DNA of 64,000 nt from Hydrangea macrophylla. Lineage: Eukaryota; Streptophyta; Magnoliopsida; Cornales; Hydrangeaceae. This document shows positions 1 through 11,908 of the stretch, piece after piece (the stretch's first letter is position 1; each line of letters opens with the position of its first letter). Location of the stretch: contig CM066994.1 of the NCBI GenBank assembly GCA_033977485.1, positions 8,744,001 to 8,808,000 on the forward strand, read 5' to 3'. The position numbers and the translations under genes are program-made. A model generated the notes under the pieces. That model was not told where the DNA came from and searched no databases. It saw only the letters and a list, made by a program, of their open reading frames with translations.

Positions 1-2472
1 CCTTGTCATCGGAGTCGCAATTCTAGAGAAATCTTTGACAAACCTTTTGTAGTATCCGGCCAACCCCAAGAAACTTCGAATCTCGGATACATTTGTCGGC
101 CTTGACCAATTCATAACGGCTTCAATCTTCTGTGGGTCAACAGAAACACCCTCTTTAGAAATCACGTGCCCTAGAAAAGTGACACTTGTTAACCAAAACT
201 CGCTTTTCTTCAATTTCCCAAACAATTGTTTCTCTCGAAGTCGCTGTAAGACTAGTCTCAAATGTTGTTCATGCTCCTCTGAATTCTTTGAGTAAATGAG
301 AATGTCATCAATGAATACTATCACGAATTCATCCAAGTACGACTTGAACACACGGTTCATTAAATCCATGAAGGCGGCAGGTGTATTAGTAACCCCAAAC
401 GGCATCACTAAAAATTCATAGTGCCCGTAGCGAGTCCTAAAGGCAGTCTTCTCTACATCCTCTGCTTTGACTTTCAATTGGTGGTATCCCGATCTCAAGT
501 CTACCTTTGAAAATACCTGAGCCCCTTGAAGTTGATCGAATAAGTCGTCGATGCGTGGCAATGGGTATTTGTTCTTGATGGTTACCTTGTTGATCTCCCG
601 GTAGTCAATGCACATTCGCATTGTACCGTCCTTCTTTTTCACAAATAATACCGGTGCACCCCACGGGGACACACTCGGCCAGATAAAACCTTTGTCTAGC
701 AACTCTTGCAACTGTATCTTCAACTCTTTCAACTCAACTGGTGCCATTCGATATGGTGCTCGCGAAATTGGTTGAGTCCCTGGCATAACATCAATACCAA
801 ACTCGATTTCTCGATCAATTAATACACTAGGTAATTCTTCTGGAAACACATCCGGAAATTCTCTAACTATCGGAATATCCTCAAGTTTTAAACCATTACC
901 CCTAGTATCCAGTATACTACACAAGAACCCTCGACAACCTTTCTTCAACAAACGACATGCTTCAATAGCCGACACTATATACGGCGGTGACACAACACCC
1001 TTGCCTTGGAAATAGAACGTATCTTGATTCGGAATACGAAATATGACCCCTTTGTTATTACAATCGATATTTGCATAGTTTGCCGCTAACCAATCCATAC
1101 CCAATATAACATCAAAGTGCTGAACGATTAACGGTACTAAATCGACTGTTAAACTTTTACCACCTATATTTATCTCACAGTTTCTAAACACCCCTGAACT
1201 AATCAACGGAACCCCTAATGGTATTGCAACAGATAAATCATAATCCAGAAACTCTAATGGTTTATCTAGATACTTAGCAAAGTGATGTGATACGAACGAG
1301 TGTGTGGATCCCGAATCTATGAGTACATTTGCTAGGTGTGAGCAAATGGAAACCATACCTGAAACAATGGTATCGGCAGAAGCGGTCTCTCCCGGCCTGA
1401 GCTGATATGATCTTGCCTCCCGCTGCTCTCTCCTCGGAGGTTGAGTAGTCCTCGGTGTAATGGCACTAGCTGTATATGAACCAGAACCAGAAGCTCCCTG
1501 ACGCTTGGTTGGACAATCCTTAGCTTGATGTCCCAATTCCTTACAAGTGAAACATCGACCCCTCATATCTACATTCTGATTTGGACAGTTCCTGGCGATG
1601 TGTCCCGGTTGTCGGCAAATATTGCAAATGATTGGATTTGGAAGTTGATTGCATCTGCCCCAATGAAATTTCTGGCAAGTCTGACACCTTGGTTTATTTC
1701 CACCAGAACCACTACCAATACTAGCTGATGATCCTCCTGAACTCTGCCTTTTTGCACTACCTTGACCACTGAACTGACTTGATCCTGGCCGTTTACCTTG
1801 TTGATTTGATGGTGGTGGCATATTTGAGGTATACCCAAGGTCTCTCTCAGCAATAGAAGCAATATCCAATGCCTTAGCATAGGTCTCTGGACGGAATACG
1901 GTCACTCGCCCTCGAATGTCACCTCGGAGTCCTGCTACAAACTTTCTTGCCTTCACTTTCTCGGTTGTTACAATATCCCCGGCAAACCTTGCCAAACTTG
2001 TAAATTGTGTTGAATATTCACGCACTGACTTTCCTCCTTGTACTAACTCCATGAATTCTTGAGCCTTCTGATCCCCAAACGATTCCGGAAAGTATTGCTC
2101 ATTGAAAATTTCAAGGAATTGATCCCATGTAGTCGGTTGACCCGTACCCAGCTTAGTACGCCACCAATATTGCGCTTCATCCTTCAGTGTATCGGCCGCA
2201 AACAACACCTTTTGTTCCTCTGTACATGGTAGAACCCTGAAGATTTTCTCCATATCAGAGATCCAAAAATTCGCCTTCATCGGATCGGCTTCCCCGCGGA
2301 ATATGGTCGGCTTTTGTTTATGAAATTTCGAAATGGTTACAACTTCTTCCCCCGGATTTGGATTTGGTTGTACTGGTCGTTCCTCTACCACATGAGTTTC
2401 AGCGACTCGGACCAATCCTTCGATTGCCCTTTCAACACGTTCCATACGATTTGAGGTGTCACCTCCAGACAT
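1..2472 (-). CDS. gag-pol polyprotein of Tekay-like element, 3' end beyond the window
   Basis: An 824-codon frame with no stop from the ATG at 2472 to position 1; I read every codon. Order of domains: retrotransposon gag domain (about residues 60-200, including the QYWWRTK motif), a Ser/Gln-rich linker, two CCHC zinc knuckles ([14 protein letters not shown] and [14 protein letters not shown], about 277-325), aspartic protease with [10 protein letters not shown] (about 385), then reverse transcriptase with [13 protein letters not shown], the MPFGV motif and the catalytic FIDD box (about 721). The polyprotein would make virus-like particles, process itself and copy the element RNA in the cytoplasm. 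The uninterrupted frame shows the copy is young or under recent constraint. RNase H, integrase and a probable chromodomain are not visible. Confidence 0.93.
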   Translation of the reverse strand, partial: MSGGDTSNRMERVERAIEGLVRVAETHVVEERPVQPNPNPGEEVVTISKFHKQKPTIFRGEADPMKANFWISDMEKIFRVLPCTEEQKVLFAADTLKDEAQYWWRTKLGTGQPTTWDQFLEIFNEQYFPESFGDQKAQEFMELVQGGKSVREYSTQFTSLARFAGDIVTTEKVKARKFVAGLRGDIRGRVTVFRPETYAKALDIASIAERDLGYTSNMPPPSNQQGKRPGSSQFSGQGSAKRQSSGGSSASIGSGSGGNKPRCQTCQKFHWGRCNQLPNPIICNICRQPGHIARNCPNQNVDMRGRCFTCKELGHQAKDCPTKRQGASGSGSYTASAITPRTTQPPRREQREARSYQLRPGETASADTIVSGMVSICSHLANVLIDSGSTHSFVSHHFAKYLDKPLEFLDYDLSVAIPLGVPLISSGVFRNCEINIGGKSLTVDLVPLIVQHFDVILGMDWLAANYANIDCNNKGVIFRIPNQDTFYFQGKGVVSPPYIVSAIEACRLLKKGCRGFLCSILDTRGNGLKLEDIPIVREFPDVFPEELPSVLIDREIEFGIDVMPGTQPISRAPYRMAPVELKELKIQLQELLDKGFIWPSVSPWGAPVLFVKKKDGTMRMCIDYREINKVTIKNKYPLPRIDDLFDQLQGAQVFSKVDLRSGYHQLKVKAEDVEKTAFRTRYGHYEFLVMPFGVTNTPAAFMDLMNRVFKSYLDEFVIVFIDDILIYSKNSEEHEQHLRLVLQRLREKQLFGKLKKSEFWLTSVTFLGHVISKEGVSVDPQKIEAVMNWSRPTNVSEIRSFLGLAGYYKRFVKDFSRIATPMTR

Positions 2473-2650
2473 TATGCCTGGCACCCACATGTAGTACACA
2501 CATGCACGTTACTTTTAAGAAACACACGACATGCTAATCAATATTTAAAAGCATGCTAAGTAAACGTGTATGCATGTTTATGCAACTACGTGTCGTTGTG
2601 TGCACACTACGCGTCGTATACGTCTCTCGTCCCCAAAGGCTCTAGCCTAT

Positions 2651-2663
2651 TGCTCTGATACTA
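2651..2663 (-). other. primer-binding site (initiator Met tRNA type)
   Basis: Just inside the LTR the minus strand reads TAGTATCAGAGCA, one base off the usual plant TGGTATCAGAGC primer site that pairs with the 3' end of initiator methionine tRNA. It begins 5 bases after the LTR border, and 2473-2650 is an untranslated leader before the gag ATG. Confidence 0.8.
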
Positions 2664-2668
2664 AAAAC

Positions 2669-5184
2669 TGTCACACCCCAACCCGCCTCGTGCGGATTAG
2701 GACACGTGTAACAATGCTACAAGAGTCCACATACATTAATTAGCAAAGAACCATTCGAATTACTAAGAATCACATGTATTTAACCACATTAAACAACTCT
2801 ATTGTTACAAAATAGGCCCCAAGGGTAAAATGGTCATTTTGAAATTTTAGTCAAACCCAATGTCAAAATACAGTACTTTTCATTTAAAAACCAACTGTGA
2901 AAATGGCTCGCGAATCCGAGCTTCCTAGCTCAAGTTATGATGACAAAGCATGGTTATTTGGAAAACACACCAGTCCGGTTGACCGGACAAAGACCTTTAA
3001 AATATCCGGTCGACCGGACAGAGAGCTCTTTTGCAGAAAATTCTGCAGCAACTCTCCCAACCTGTTTTGCAAGTTTAAACCCCACCAAAACATGTCTAAA
3101 TCACTTGAGAACACCTCCAAAACTTCCACAACATGTCCCCAAACATAATTAAACATTCCCACACATTTTCAAACATCAACCAAGCATGTACCACATATCC
3201 ACCACTAGAATTGGATCAAATTAACCCATGACAACTCTATTACATGAACTTGTTAGAAATGGATTCAAGCCAATTCAATACTTCTTCAAACTTTGTAAAC
3301 CTTTGAGAAACATATTAATAATCTATACAAGGTTTTCTTTCTCTTTCAAAACAAATGTATACAACTTCAAATGAGTTAAGTAAGTAATCAAAACCAAGTT
3401 AACTCCAAAACAACCATAAGCATGAAACTTTCCAAATAGCATTTCCAAAACCATTCAATCTACTTAGTTACAAAAGGAACTTACACAAAAGAGTTGCGAC
3501 ACATATCCGGACTTGCCGGAAAGGTCCAAACATACAACCTACAACTTCCACATAGAAATTACATAAGTTTCTTCAAATCTACATTAACACATGAGTCGTA
3601 GGATTCCAAAACTAACTCTATGGATACAACCATGAGTCAAGTCTTCAATTCACAAGTCAAGGATACTAACCCACAAGTTATACTACATTACACATTATAA
3701 ACATATTTACAAGACCCAAATCTCTTCCCCAATCCCGAGCACGTCACTTCCTCTCCGGATATTGCTCTGTACCTGCGGTGGTTGTTATTTACCACAACAG
3801 AAACAGAAAACGGTTTTCTTAAGCATTACGCTTAGTGAGAAATCTAAACATGGCTGAATGTTTAAACATGTGCAATGCAACAATAAACACATAAGCCATA
3901 TTTTTGTAATCGCCGAGTCACCGGTTCAATGATTCATTCAGACCCGGGACCTCCCTTGGTCCCGTGGTCACTTCTATTCCTTGGACTTCCGTATTTCTCG
4001 GATTCTTCCTCTTCACCACCCTTATTACTCCCAACTAATGAATCATTTTCCCGGGCTCATTGAATACCACATAACCACATAAGCACATACACATGTAGGC
4101 ACATATAACTTTCATAAAATTAGCATGAAATTCACAATTTAGTAACTACATGATTTCTAAACATGAGTAATCAACACAATAAGATCATTCTCTTGGTTCC
4201 TAAGCATCAATTATCATCTCTACACCATTGATGTATTTAACATAGTCAAACACAACCATTCTTTAGGCTAGAAAACTCACCTTAGCAAGATCTACCCAAA
4301 TTCAAGCTAGAAATGAAGAATTCCTTCACAAATCTTGATCAATTCTTACCCAAAGTAAATCCTACATGGTTTTGATACAACAAACATCGACTATCAAGAA
4401 CGGTTACCGGAAAAACGTTGCCGAAAATGAAAACAAATTACGTGCATGTGATCCTCTTACCTCCACGAGTCCAAAGGTGGTCTCGGATCGTGAATCCGGC
4501 GAACGGCGGCGACGGTACGGCGAAAAACGTCGTCGGTGACGGTCCGTCTCCGTTTCTCTCTCCGAGCTCTCTTCTCTTTTCTTCTTTTAGTTTAATTCCC
4601 AACAACACATGAGAGACTTACTCTCTCTTTTGACACATACACTCATGCACAAACATGAGGTGTCTTGATCTCAAGTTTAGCCATTTTCTGTTTACACCCC
4701 CGGAACTTTCTAAGTTCTTATTATGAAATCCCCCAAACATTCCATTAACTACCCAATTATCTAATGAGTGTTTGTCTAAGTTTCGTATGGGTCCCAACGT
4801 GGGTCCCATATATTTTATGAAGTTGCTATCGTACCTACCAATTGTAAATCTTTTTCAATTATACCCTTATTTGGGTGTCCAAACTAATACCAAATGCTAA
4901 ACATATATCATCATATATTATGAAAGCATTTAAACAAATAATCATATAATCATATAAATGCATTTAATCACATAAAATGCACATATTTTTATTCAGGCCC
5001 TTCACTGGGTCCCACTCCAATACTCGTCCCACCTCACTGGGGACTTTTCCAATTAGTGTCCCTCTTCTGAACACTTTTTCTGGGCGAGTCCAAAGCCTCC
5101 CCTTAATCCATTTTACACACTAATTATATTAATTAATGCATATAAAATGATATTTAACCCCTTTTCCCGGGTCCGGGTGTTACA
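2669..5184 (-). repeat. 5' LTR of the Tekay-like element, 2516 bp
   Basis: On the minus strand the LTR starts TGTAACACCCGG at 5184 and ends GGGGTGTGACA at 2669, so it has the usual TG...CA ends, with the primer site directly downstream. It includes a stretch matching the GGCCCCAAGGGTAAAATGG phrase often seen in plant gypsy LTRs (near 2815-2835) and a perfect 14-bp palindrome TCCGGTCGACCGGA (about 3005-3018) next to a near copy. No gene is supported within it; short frames at 2897-3162 and 4418-4809 are chance. Confidence 0.9.
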
Positions 5185-5185
5185 G

Positions 5186-6775
5186 TTTCAGATAAGAAGT
5201 TGGGAGCTATGCCCGTTCCATGCAGTTGCTACTCAGCTCATGGAAGCATTTGATGACATTAGTGTAAGCTATATCCCAAGAACAACCAATACTGAGGCCG
5301 ATAAGTTGGCAAAAACAGGATCAGCCTCACCCTCCCAGAAGAGTGCAGAAGACCAACTAATCACGGTAAATGTCCGATCATTACCGTCCGTTGCAAAGAG
5401 GGGTTGGTACGCTACTAACAATTCGGTCCTGATGGAGGATGACGATTGGAGAATCCCCATCATTGAATACCTGAATCACCCAAATGTCAGGGTAGACCGA
5501 AGGGTTAGATTGTTTGCAGTCCGATTCGTGGTACTTGATGGAGAATTATTCAAGAAACCGATCGGTGACGACGTGGTCCTGAGGTGTTTAGGGAAGAAAC
5601 AGGCCATGCAGGTTATGGCCGAGGTGCACGAAGGGATATGTGGAGCACATCAGGCCGACACCAAGATGAAGTGGTTACTGAGGAGGTATAATTATTATTG
5701 GCCTGGTATGTTGAAAGATTGTATCAGTTATGCCAAGGGATGTCAACCTTGTCAGAAGCATGGTCCGATCCAACATGTCCCGGCCAAAGTGTTGCAACCC
5801 GTAATCAAACCATGGCCGTTTAGGGGATGGGCGATGGATTTAATCGGAAAAGTCCTACCGCCATCATCCGGCCAGCATTGCTTCATCATAGTGGCTACGG
5901 ACTACTTTACCAAGTGGGCCGAGGCCATACCTTGTAGAACGGTGACACAAGCCACCGTCATAAAATTCATTGAGGAACACATTATCCATAGGTTCGGCCT
6001 TCCAGAAACAATCACGGCCGATCAAGGATATGTGTTTATTGGGACGGAGACATCGGCCTTTGCAGAAAGTAGGGGAATCAAGATTCTTAATTCTACGCCT
6101 TATTATGCACAGGCTAATGGTCAGGCCGAGTCTACTAACAAGATCCTTAAGGGGATCATTGAAAAGATGATTGTGGAGAATCCTAGGGAATGGGACAAGC
6201 TTTTGTCCGAAGCATTATGGGCCTATCGGACATCTAAAAGATCAAGTACCGGGGTTACACCGTTCATGCTGACCTACAGGCATGACGCGATGTTACCTAT
6301 GGAAGTAACAGTCCGATCGGCTAGAAGAGCTTTACAGAATCAGCTTGAGCCCGCTGAATATACAGAGGCTATGATAGCTGAGTTGGAAGGGCTTGATGAA
6401 ATGAGACTAACGGCTTTGGATTCTTTGAAAGTGCAAAAGCAATGGGCAGCCCGAGCTTACAATAATAGGGTGAAGGAGAAATCTTTTTGCACGGATGATT
6501 TGGTATGGAAGGCCGTGTTACCTATCGGAGATAAGGATAATCGATATGGTAAATGGTCGGTCAATTGGGAAGGCCCGTTCATCGTCCACCAAGTCAAAAG
6601 AGGTGGTGCTTATAGGCTGCGTGATTTAGATGGAACTGTTCATGTCCGATTGATCAATGGTCAGTATTTAAAATCTTATTATCCCACGTTATGGGAAACC
6701 ATTGATTTAGATTATAAACCTAATCCTGGGTTGGATTATGATCAGTTGATAAATTATGAGCCAGAGCCCGAATGA
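5186..6775 (+). pseudogene. Tat-lineage pol, 3' end: RNase H tail plus integrase (5'-truncated by insertion)
   Basis: The frame is open from the insertion border to the stop at 6775, about 530 residues. The first residues (SYIPRTTNTEADKLA) are the end of the second, archaeal-type RNase H typical of Tat elements. Next come the integrase zinc-binding region (HEGICGAHQ ... CQPCQKHG), the catalytic core with D in MDLIGK, D in TADQGYVF and E in NGQAESTNK, and a C-terminal region with the GPFIV motif. The codons are intact, but gag, protease, RT and most of RNase H are separated by the Tekay-like insertion. The apparent open frame upstream to 5147 is LTR sequence and not part of the gene. Confidence 0.88.
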
Positions 6776-6887
6776 TTCAGATAAACAGTTTATGTATTCA
6801 TAAGCTGAGCACAGCTTACTTACAAAATGATGAAGAAAGAAAATTCTCTACAAAGTTAAAAAAAAAAAAAAAAAAAGGAGTCGGCCT
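6776..6887. other. convergent 3' ends of pol and the antisense PMD gene
   Basis: A 112-bp spacer between the pol stop (+) and the PMD stop (-), with an A tract at 6861-6877. The two genes converge tail to tail here. Confidence 0.6.
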
Positions 6888-9800
6888 CTAGGCCGACCCA
6901 AAATTTCTTAACTTAGCCTTCAAGTCTTCCCAGGTCTTGATGGCTCCAGACCGATCCCGCTTGGCTTTTTCCAGCTTTTGGGCCCAAGCCCGGGATATGG
7001 GGACGCTGGCTTGTAGTTGATCGCTGCACTTCTGGGCATCACCGCCTAGTGAGGAAAGGGCCTCATCAATTTTCCCAAGGGCGGCGCTGTTAGTAATGAC
7101 ATCGGCCTCACATTGGGCAAGTTGAGCCTTTAGTGCAGCAATACGGTTCTTCAGCCAAGAGTCCCCTGCAAGAACCTGAGCCCGAGAGGCCTTCCCCGCT
7201 TCAAATTTGGCTTTGGCCCCTTCCAAGAAATTTAATGCCTTCTGCCGGGAGCCCAAGTGAAGTTCCGCATCAGCTTGAATTTTCAAGGCCGATCTATCTA
7301 TAAGACGGGCACTGGGGAGTCTCTCTTTTATCTCCAGGAGTAATGATAGTTGCCCGTCGGAAAGGGAAGGATCGACCATGAGAGTGTTCAAGGTTGTGTC
7401 AATATCAGCGGCACCAGGCAGGTTGGAAAATTCCTGGTCAGTCAGCCCGAGGAGTAGGTCCTTGGCTTGTTGCAGTAGGGGAGGAAAAACCGTTTCGGGC
7501 TCCATGGGGGCCAAGGTCAAAAGCTCCCAGGTCCAGGCCCGAGAAGAAGTCGTTGAAAGGAATAGTTGGCATTGGACCTGTGGGATCGGCCTGTTCAAGA
7601 GAATGCAGTCAGGCATGCTTTTTAGAAAAGCACACGAATTAACGTAAAGTAACACTTCAATACCTGGGTGCGAGGACTAAGGGAGGTCGAGATCGCTTCG
7701 CGAATGTCGGACTCACTTGGTTGAGAAGGTGTTGGTTGAGAAGAAGAAGGATGGCCGGTATCAACTTCTGGACCCGTCGTGGCCACCGTTGCTTGCAGGA
7801 CTTCAGTTCCTGGGACAGAGCCCGAATTATCATCACCGGCCTGAATGGTCTCAACTTCAGGGATGATCACCTCAGCCACTACCGGTTCTACTATTGTGTC
7901 TACAGGAAAACTGGGGGCTGCAGTGGGTCCCCCTTGCCCGGAAAGAGCTTCAACCGCAGGAGGAGTAACCTGATTTACCTCATCCCCGGCGGCCTCTGTG
8001 GTAGTTCCAGCATCGGCCTCACCCTCAGTGCTGGAAGAGAGGACAACTTGCTCAGGGGCTTGGCTGATATGATGAACAAGGTCTTCATCTCCACTGGAAA
8101 GAGTCAGAGGAGGCACGATGTGAAGAGGCATAACCCGCACGGCTACCCGTTCCAGATAGGCCGCTGCAGATGTTGGTGACGCAGGGAGAGTTGGGGGAAG
8201 AGTCTGAGCTGGGGTTGAGAGTGGATCCTCTCCTGAATCTTCATCAATAAGCTGCAAAATAGAGGATTAGAACCAAAACAGAGAGAATCGGGCATAGCTG
8301 GAAGATAGTAGGATCTAACCTGAGTGGAGGCCGGTGTTGTTTTTTGTTTTTTCTGAGAAGGACCCTTGCCCGGAGCAGCTTTACGGGCAGGTTTCTTGGC
8401 TATTTGCTTGCGTCAGATTGGAGCTGCCGTTGGGACAGGGACATCGGCCTCAACGGCTGATGAAGCAATAAAAGGCACAAGGGCCTCAGCAGCAGTGCTT
8501 GGAAAGATGATGCGTGCCCGTTCGTCCCACCACTGGGCGAATTCCTCTGACACCAGTGGCCGGGCAGAGAAGGGTGTGAAGTTGAACGCTGCCTTGAGCC
8601 GGTCGGACCTTTCTTTTATTTTCTTCACTTGACCGTCGTTAACGATCAGGCCGCGTTCAACCCAATCAACATTAACAGTGATGCCAGGGGGAACTGGCAC
8701 GAGTTGTGTAAGCCCGAATTGGCGGGCGTACAGAGGAGCAAAGTAGTATTCGGCCCCGCATTTATTGTTGGCTGATGGGATGCTCGGGCTAAAGATAATG
8801 TCTCTAGCTACTAAGTAGCTAGAGAAGATTTCGTTGTAAGTAGACTGGGTGCCCGAACCCCAGTTGGAAGGATTATTGGAGAGCTGAAGGAATGAGGAAA
8901 ATTGAAGAGAGAAGAATGGGGTGAAGAGGTTGGCAGCCCGAGGGGAGCAACCTTGGTAAAAGAAAGTGAAACACTCTTCGAAGGAGTGTGAAGAAGGAGC
9001 TACGTCCATAAACTGAACGGCGAAGATAGGAACATCGGCCAATTGGCTGATGGTGGGTTGGAATTCGGGAAAGTAGGAGTGAAGCCACAATTGAAGCACC
9101 CACATCGGGCTCCCACCAGCTCCGAAGCCCGAGTGAACAAAATCTGTTATGCCTCTGACCAAGTGCGCCCAAACCAGCGTGGCCATGGTTAATGGCTTCC
9201 CTGATGCAAGAGCTAGGGCTAGGGTCGTATACTCTTTAGTGATGGCTTGAGAGGCTGAACAGAAGAGGAATTTATTGAGCCAATAGATGAGGAAGGCCGT
9301 GTGTTCTGCATCGGACACCTCCGTATCATCTGCCCCAATGCAAGCAGCAAGGAAGCCTCCAAAGGCTGTAATTGGCCTATGTGAAACGGCTCCGTCCCTG
9401 ACAATATCTTGTTGAGGATAAGCGAAGCTGGCCGTCCCACAGTCAAGCCCGGGGATAATCTCTTGTCCATGAGGGTGAAGACCAAGCAGGTAGCTGATGT
9501 CTTTCACAGTAGGAGCCATTGGTCCGCAACGGAAAAGGAAGCCGTTGCAAGAAGAAGACCAGAATAGTAAAGCTGACAGGAGAAGAGGTCGGTCTATCTC
9601 TATTTGAGACCGGCTGAGCATTATTGCGTCGTAGATGCCCGTTTGCTTCCAGACACCGGCCTTAGAGGCCGAAACCCTGGTAACCCATTTGTCCCAGTCA
9701 GCGGTAGGGGTCGGCCATCCCCGAATTGGCTGGTTAGCGGTCTGGACCTTGTGCTAGTGAGCAGGGACTTGTAGGAACGCTTCGTTTTCCACCGGAGGGA

Positions 9801-10026
9801 AAAATGGAAGAAAAGCCGCCGGAGGGTGGCCAAGAAACGCCGCGCCCAAGCCTGGTGCGGCGGGTGAACCATTAGAGGAGCTATAGGGGGTGAGATAATC
9901 CGTGGAGATCTCGGCGGCATGAGCTTTTGCAAGGGTCCTAACCTCTCTACATCGGTTTTGTGGTGGTGGTGCGTTTGCAAAGGTTTTCTTTCCTTTGGAG
10001 ATGGCCGGAGCAGTCTTAGGAGCCAT
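6888..10026 (-). pseudogene. antisense plant mobile domain (PMD) gene inside the Tat element, three exons, broken
   Basis: Read on the minus strand. Exon 1 is 10026-8320, exon 2 8251-7664 and exon 3 7590-6888, with GT-AG introns of 68 and 73 bp, both phase 0. Exon 1 carries a basic N-terminus and a PMD (Pfam plant mobile domain / aminotransferase-like family) with ADWDKWVTRV ... GIYDAI, ITAFGGFLAACIG and later helices, ending in a Lys/Arg-rich tail. Exon 2 is an acidic Pro/Ser/Thr-rich linker. Exon 3 is Ala/Lys-rich coiled coil. Three lesions: an in-frame TAG at 9754-9756, an in-frame TGA at 8413-8415, and one extra base in exon 3, most simply in the 5-G run at 7506-7510 of the plus strand. 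Without them the product would be about 1000 residues. Host PMD proteins (MAIN/MAIL type) act in the nucleus in gene and transposon silencing; the role of this TE-borne copy is unknown. Transcription would oppose pol. Confidence 0.8.
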
Positions 10027-10301
10027 GAGGGTGACGGAGAGGAAGGGTCGCCGGAAAAGATGACGGTGTAGAGAAGAAGCTCTATTTTTGCTTGAATTCT
10101 AGAGAGAGAGTGAAAATGCGAATGTGGTACTGAGTTTCACAAATTGGGAGATTAAAGAACACGACGCCGTACTCATGGCGCATTAAATGTGGAGTGACTG
10201 GTGGGATTCTCCATAATCTGACAGTTGCTGCATGCTTGACGTGTGGCCAGTTTGAAATTCAAAACGTCACATCAAATCAAGGCGGGATGTTTGATATGAC
10301 C
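10027..10301 (-). other. upstream region of the antisense PMD gene
   Basis: No ORF. By position it should hold the PMD promoter, but I see no convincing TATA box on the minus strand. Confidence 0.4.
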
Positions 10302-10315
10302 TTTTGGGGGGCAAT
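10302..10315 (+). other. polypurine tract of the Tat element
   Basis: TTTTGGGGGGCAAT lies directly before the LTR start TGTTTGCACCC. It is where plus-strand DNA synthesis is primed, and it parallels the G6 tract next to the 3' LTR of the second Tat element. Confidence 0.75.
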
Positions 10316-11365
10316 TGTTTGCACCCAAAAACCGTCAATGTTTTTGGGCCCAATTTGAGCAGAGTTGAATGCAGGAAAGGCCGGGCTAAGTAATGATTAA
10401 ACCATCGGACTCAAATGTAGAGATGAGACCGATGGAAGAAACAAGAGTGATGAAAGAAGTAAAGCGAGCCCGATCAGAATGGTGAACAGGGGTAAGGATG
10501 ATCGGTCTCATAGGAAACATAACCTAGCATGTTGAAAGCCCGGTGGTGGAAAGCAGAAGCAGGAAGCCCAATCGGACACCACGTAATGGAGAGAAGTCAT
10601 AATTTAAGTCCGATTGGCCATGGGCGGTTGAAGAAAGGTAATTGGGCATGGAGGAAGGCGTGGAATCAGTAGAGCCCGACTCATGCAGGAGGAGTAATGA
10701 TGAGGCCGATTGATGAAGGTGAGGGCGTTGCTGTTCACAGCTGGCAGGGTGACGTCGTCATCAAAAGTTATAGAAATAAGAGTCCGTTTTGGACAGGATC
10801 TGAGCATGGCCAGCTGGATTGAGGTCTGATCCCTAAATTAAAGGGATTAATTCAATCAAGTTCTTGATAAGATAAGGAATCATAGTCCAAATAGAAATCA
10901 ATCCAGGCCGCTATAAATATAAAGCAGGCCATCCAAGCAAAGGACTCCGCGTCTCTCTCGAAACAGCATACACAGTATTCAGCACATTCAAAAGCATTCA
11001 GAGCACTTTCTGCAAGTCTTTGTTTTTCCAGCTTTAATAGCAATTAGGTCTGTACTTTTGTTATTTTTCTTCTTTTTGTTCTTTTGAATATTCAGCTCTT
11101 TCTGGTGTTCTTGAGATCTGTTAGTTTTCCAGGCATTTAATAAAAATCTATTTTTATTAAACCGTTTGTGATGTTGTTTACCTGTTAAACTTGATACTTT
11201 TTAGCTTGTGCGCTTCAGTACTGCTAAAGGACTTTCAGTGAGGGTACTTTCCTACTCACTACACACAATCCCACTGTTAGAAGTCAGATCTAAAGCCTTG
11301 TGTATCACTCACACAAGCAGTATAGGAAATTAGTTTGCACGCACATACACACACACCGAACCACA
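10316..11365 (+). repeat. 3' LTR of the Tat element
   Basis: Starts TGTTTGCACCC after the polypurine tract. A TATA box and a U5-like tail support it. The end ...GAACCACA at 11365 is my best guess; it could lie up to about 35 bp further right. Length about 1050 bp. Confidence 0.7.
10912..10922 (+). promoter_or_regulatory. TATA box of the Tat LTR
   Basis: TATAAATATAA in the middle-right of the LTR, the expected position of the Pol II core promoter that defines the U3/R border. Confidence 0.6.
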
Positions 11366-11385
11366 GATTGGTTCTGGCACGCCCG
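11366..11385 (+). other. primer-binding-site-like sequence next to a 3' LTR
   Basis: GATTGGTTC followed by TGGCACGCCCG, resembling the first 11 bases of the TGGCACGCCCGGTGGGAC primer site of many plant gypsy elements. A primer site belongs after a 5' LTR, so its presence here is unexpected. Confidence 0.4.
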
Positions 11386-11908
11386 CGCAAATTACAGCAA
11401 ACACCTCTACCATAGCCAGGAGGACCACCCCAAGAACACACTGCCAGCATGTGTTTTTTTGCTTAGATGGGCTTGTGTGTCATTTAATGTGTCATAATGT
11501 GTATGTATTATTTCTGTTTTGGTTACTGTAACGAGGTTTGAAAGGGTTTTGTTTCTATTTTGTTCATTTGTCCTAAAAGTGGGTCCTACAAATTTTGCAA
11601 AATTGCTTAGATGGGCTGTTTTGTGGAATAGGGTGTGAAATAGGGAGTGGGTGTAGCATTATTGTAGAACTAATGCACAACTACCCTTTCAAGTTCTCCA
11701 TAAGAATAATTAATGCTATGATTCATGTATGTGAATCCAACATTTGGGAATTAAATATAAATAAGTTCAAATTTTGGAAGCTTAGTATTACTCTTTCTAA
11801 AGAAAAGAAGTATATTAGTACTGTATAATGCATTTGTAATTTTAGATGTGGATTTCATGAATTGAAAAGAAAATAGAACAAAATTCCATACAGCCAAATG
11901 CAACACAA
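11386..11908. other. gene-free stretch
   Basis: AT-rich sequence with no credible coding region, RNA gene or repeat that I can recognise. Confidence 0.5.

Larger units (their letters stand above)
1..5184 (-). mobile_element. Ty3/gypsy chromovirus-type (Tekay-like) LTR retrotransposon, right part only
   Basis: Minus-strand element entering from the left edge. Reading from high to low coordinates it has a 5' LTR (2669-5184), a primer-binding site, a short leader and a fused gag-pol ORF that leaves the window inside reverse transcriptase/RNase H. Its outer border at 5184/5185 cuts into the pol gene of another Ty3/gypsy element, so it is the younger insertion. Integrase, chromodomain, the other LTR and the second copy of the target duplication would lie left of the window. 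Tekay assignment rests on the long LTR, the TGTAACACCC LTR start and the RT motifs; it is an inference. Confidence 0.9.
5185..11365 (+). mobile_element. Tat-lineage Ty3/gypsy element, 3' part
   Basis: Plus-strand remnant of a large gypsy element whose left part is cut by the Tekay-like insertion. It holds the end of the second RNase H and the whole integrase, then an antisense PMD pseudogene, a polypurine tract and the 3' LTR. This layout (extra genes between pol and the 3' LTR) fits the Tat lineage. The right border is uncertain because the left target duplication is outside the window. Confidence 0.85.
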
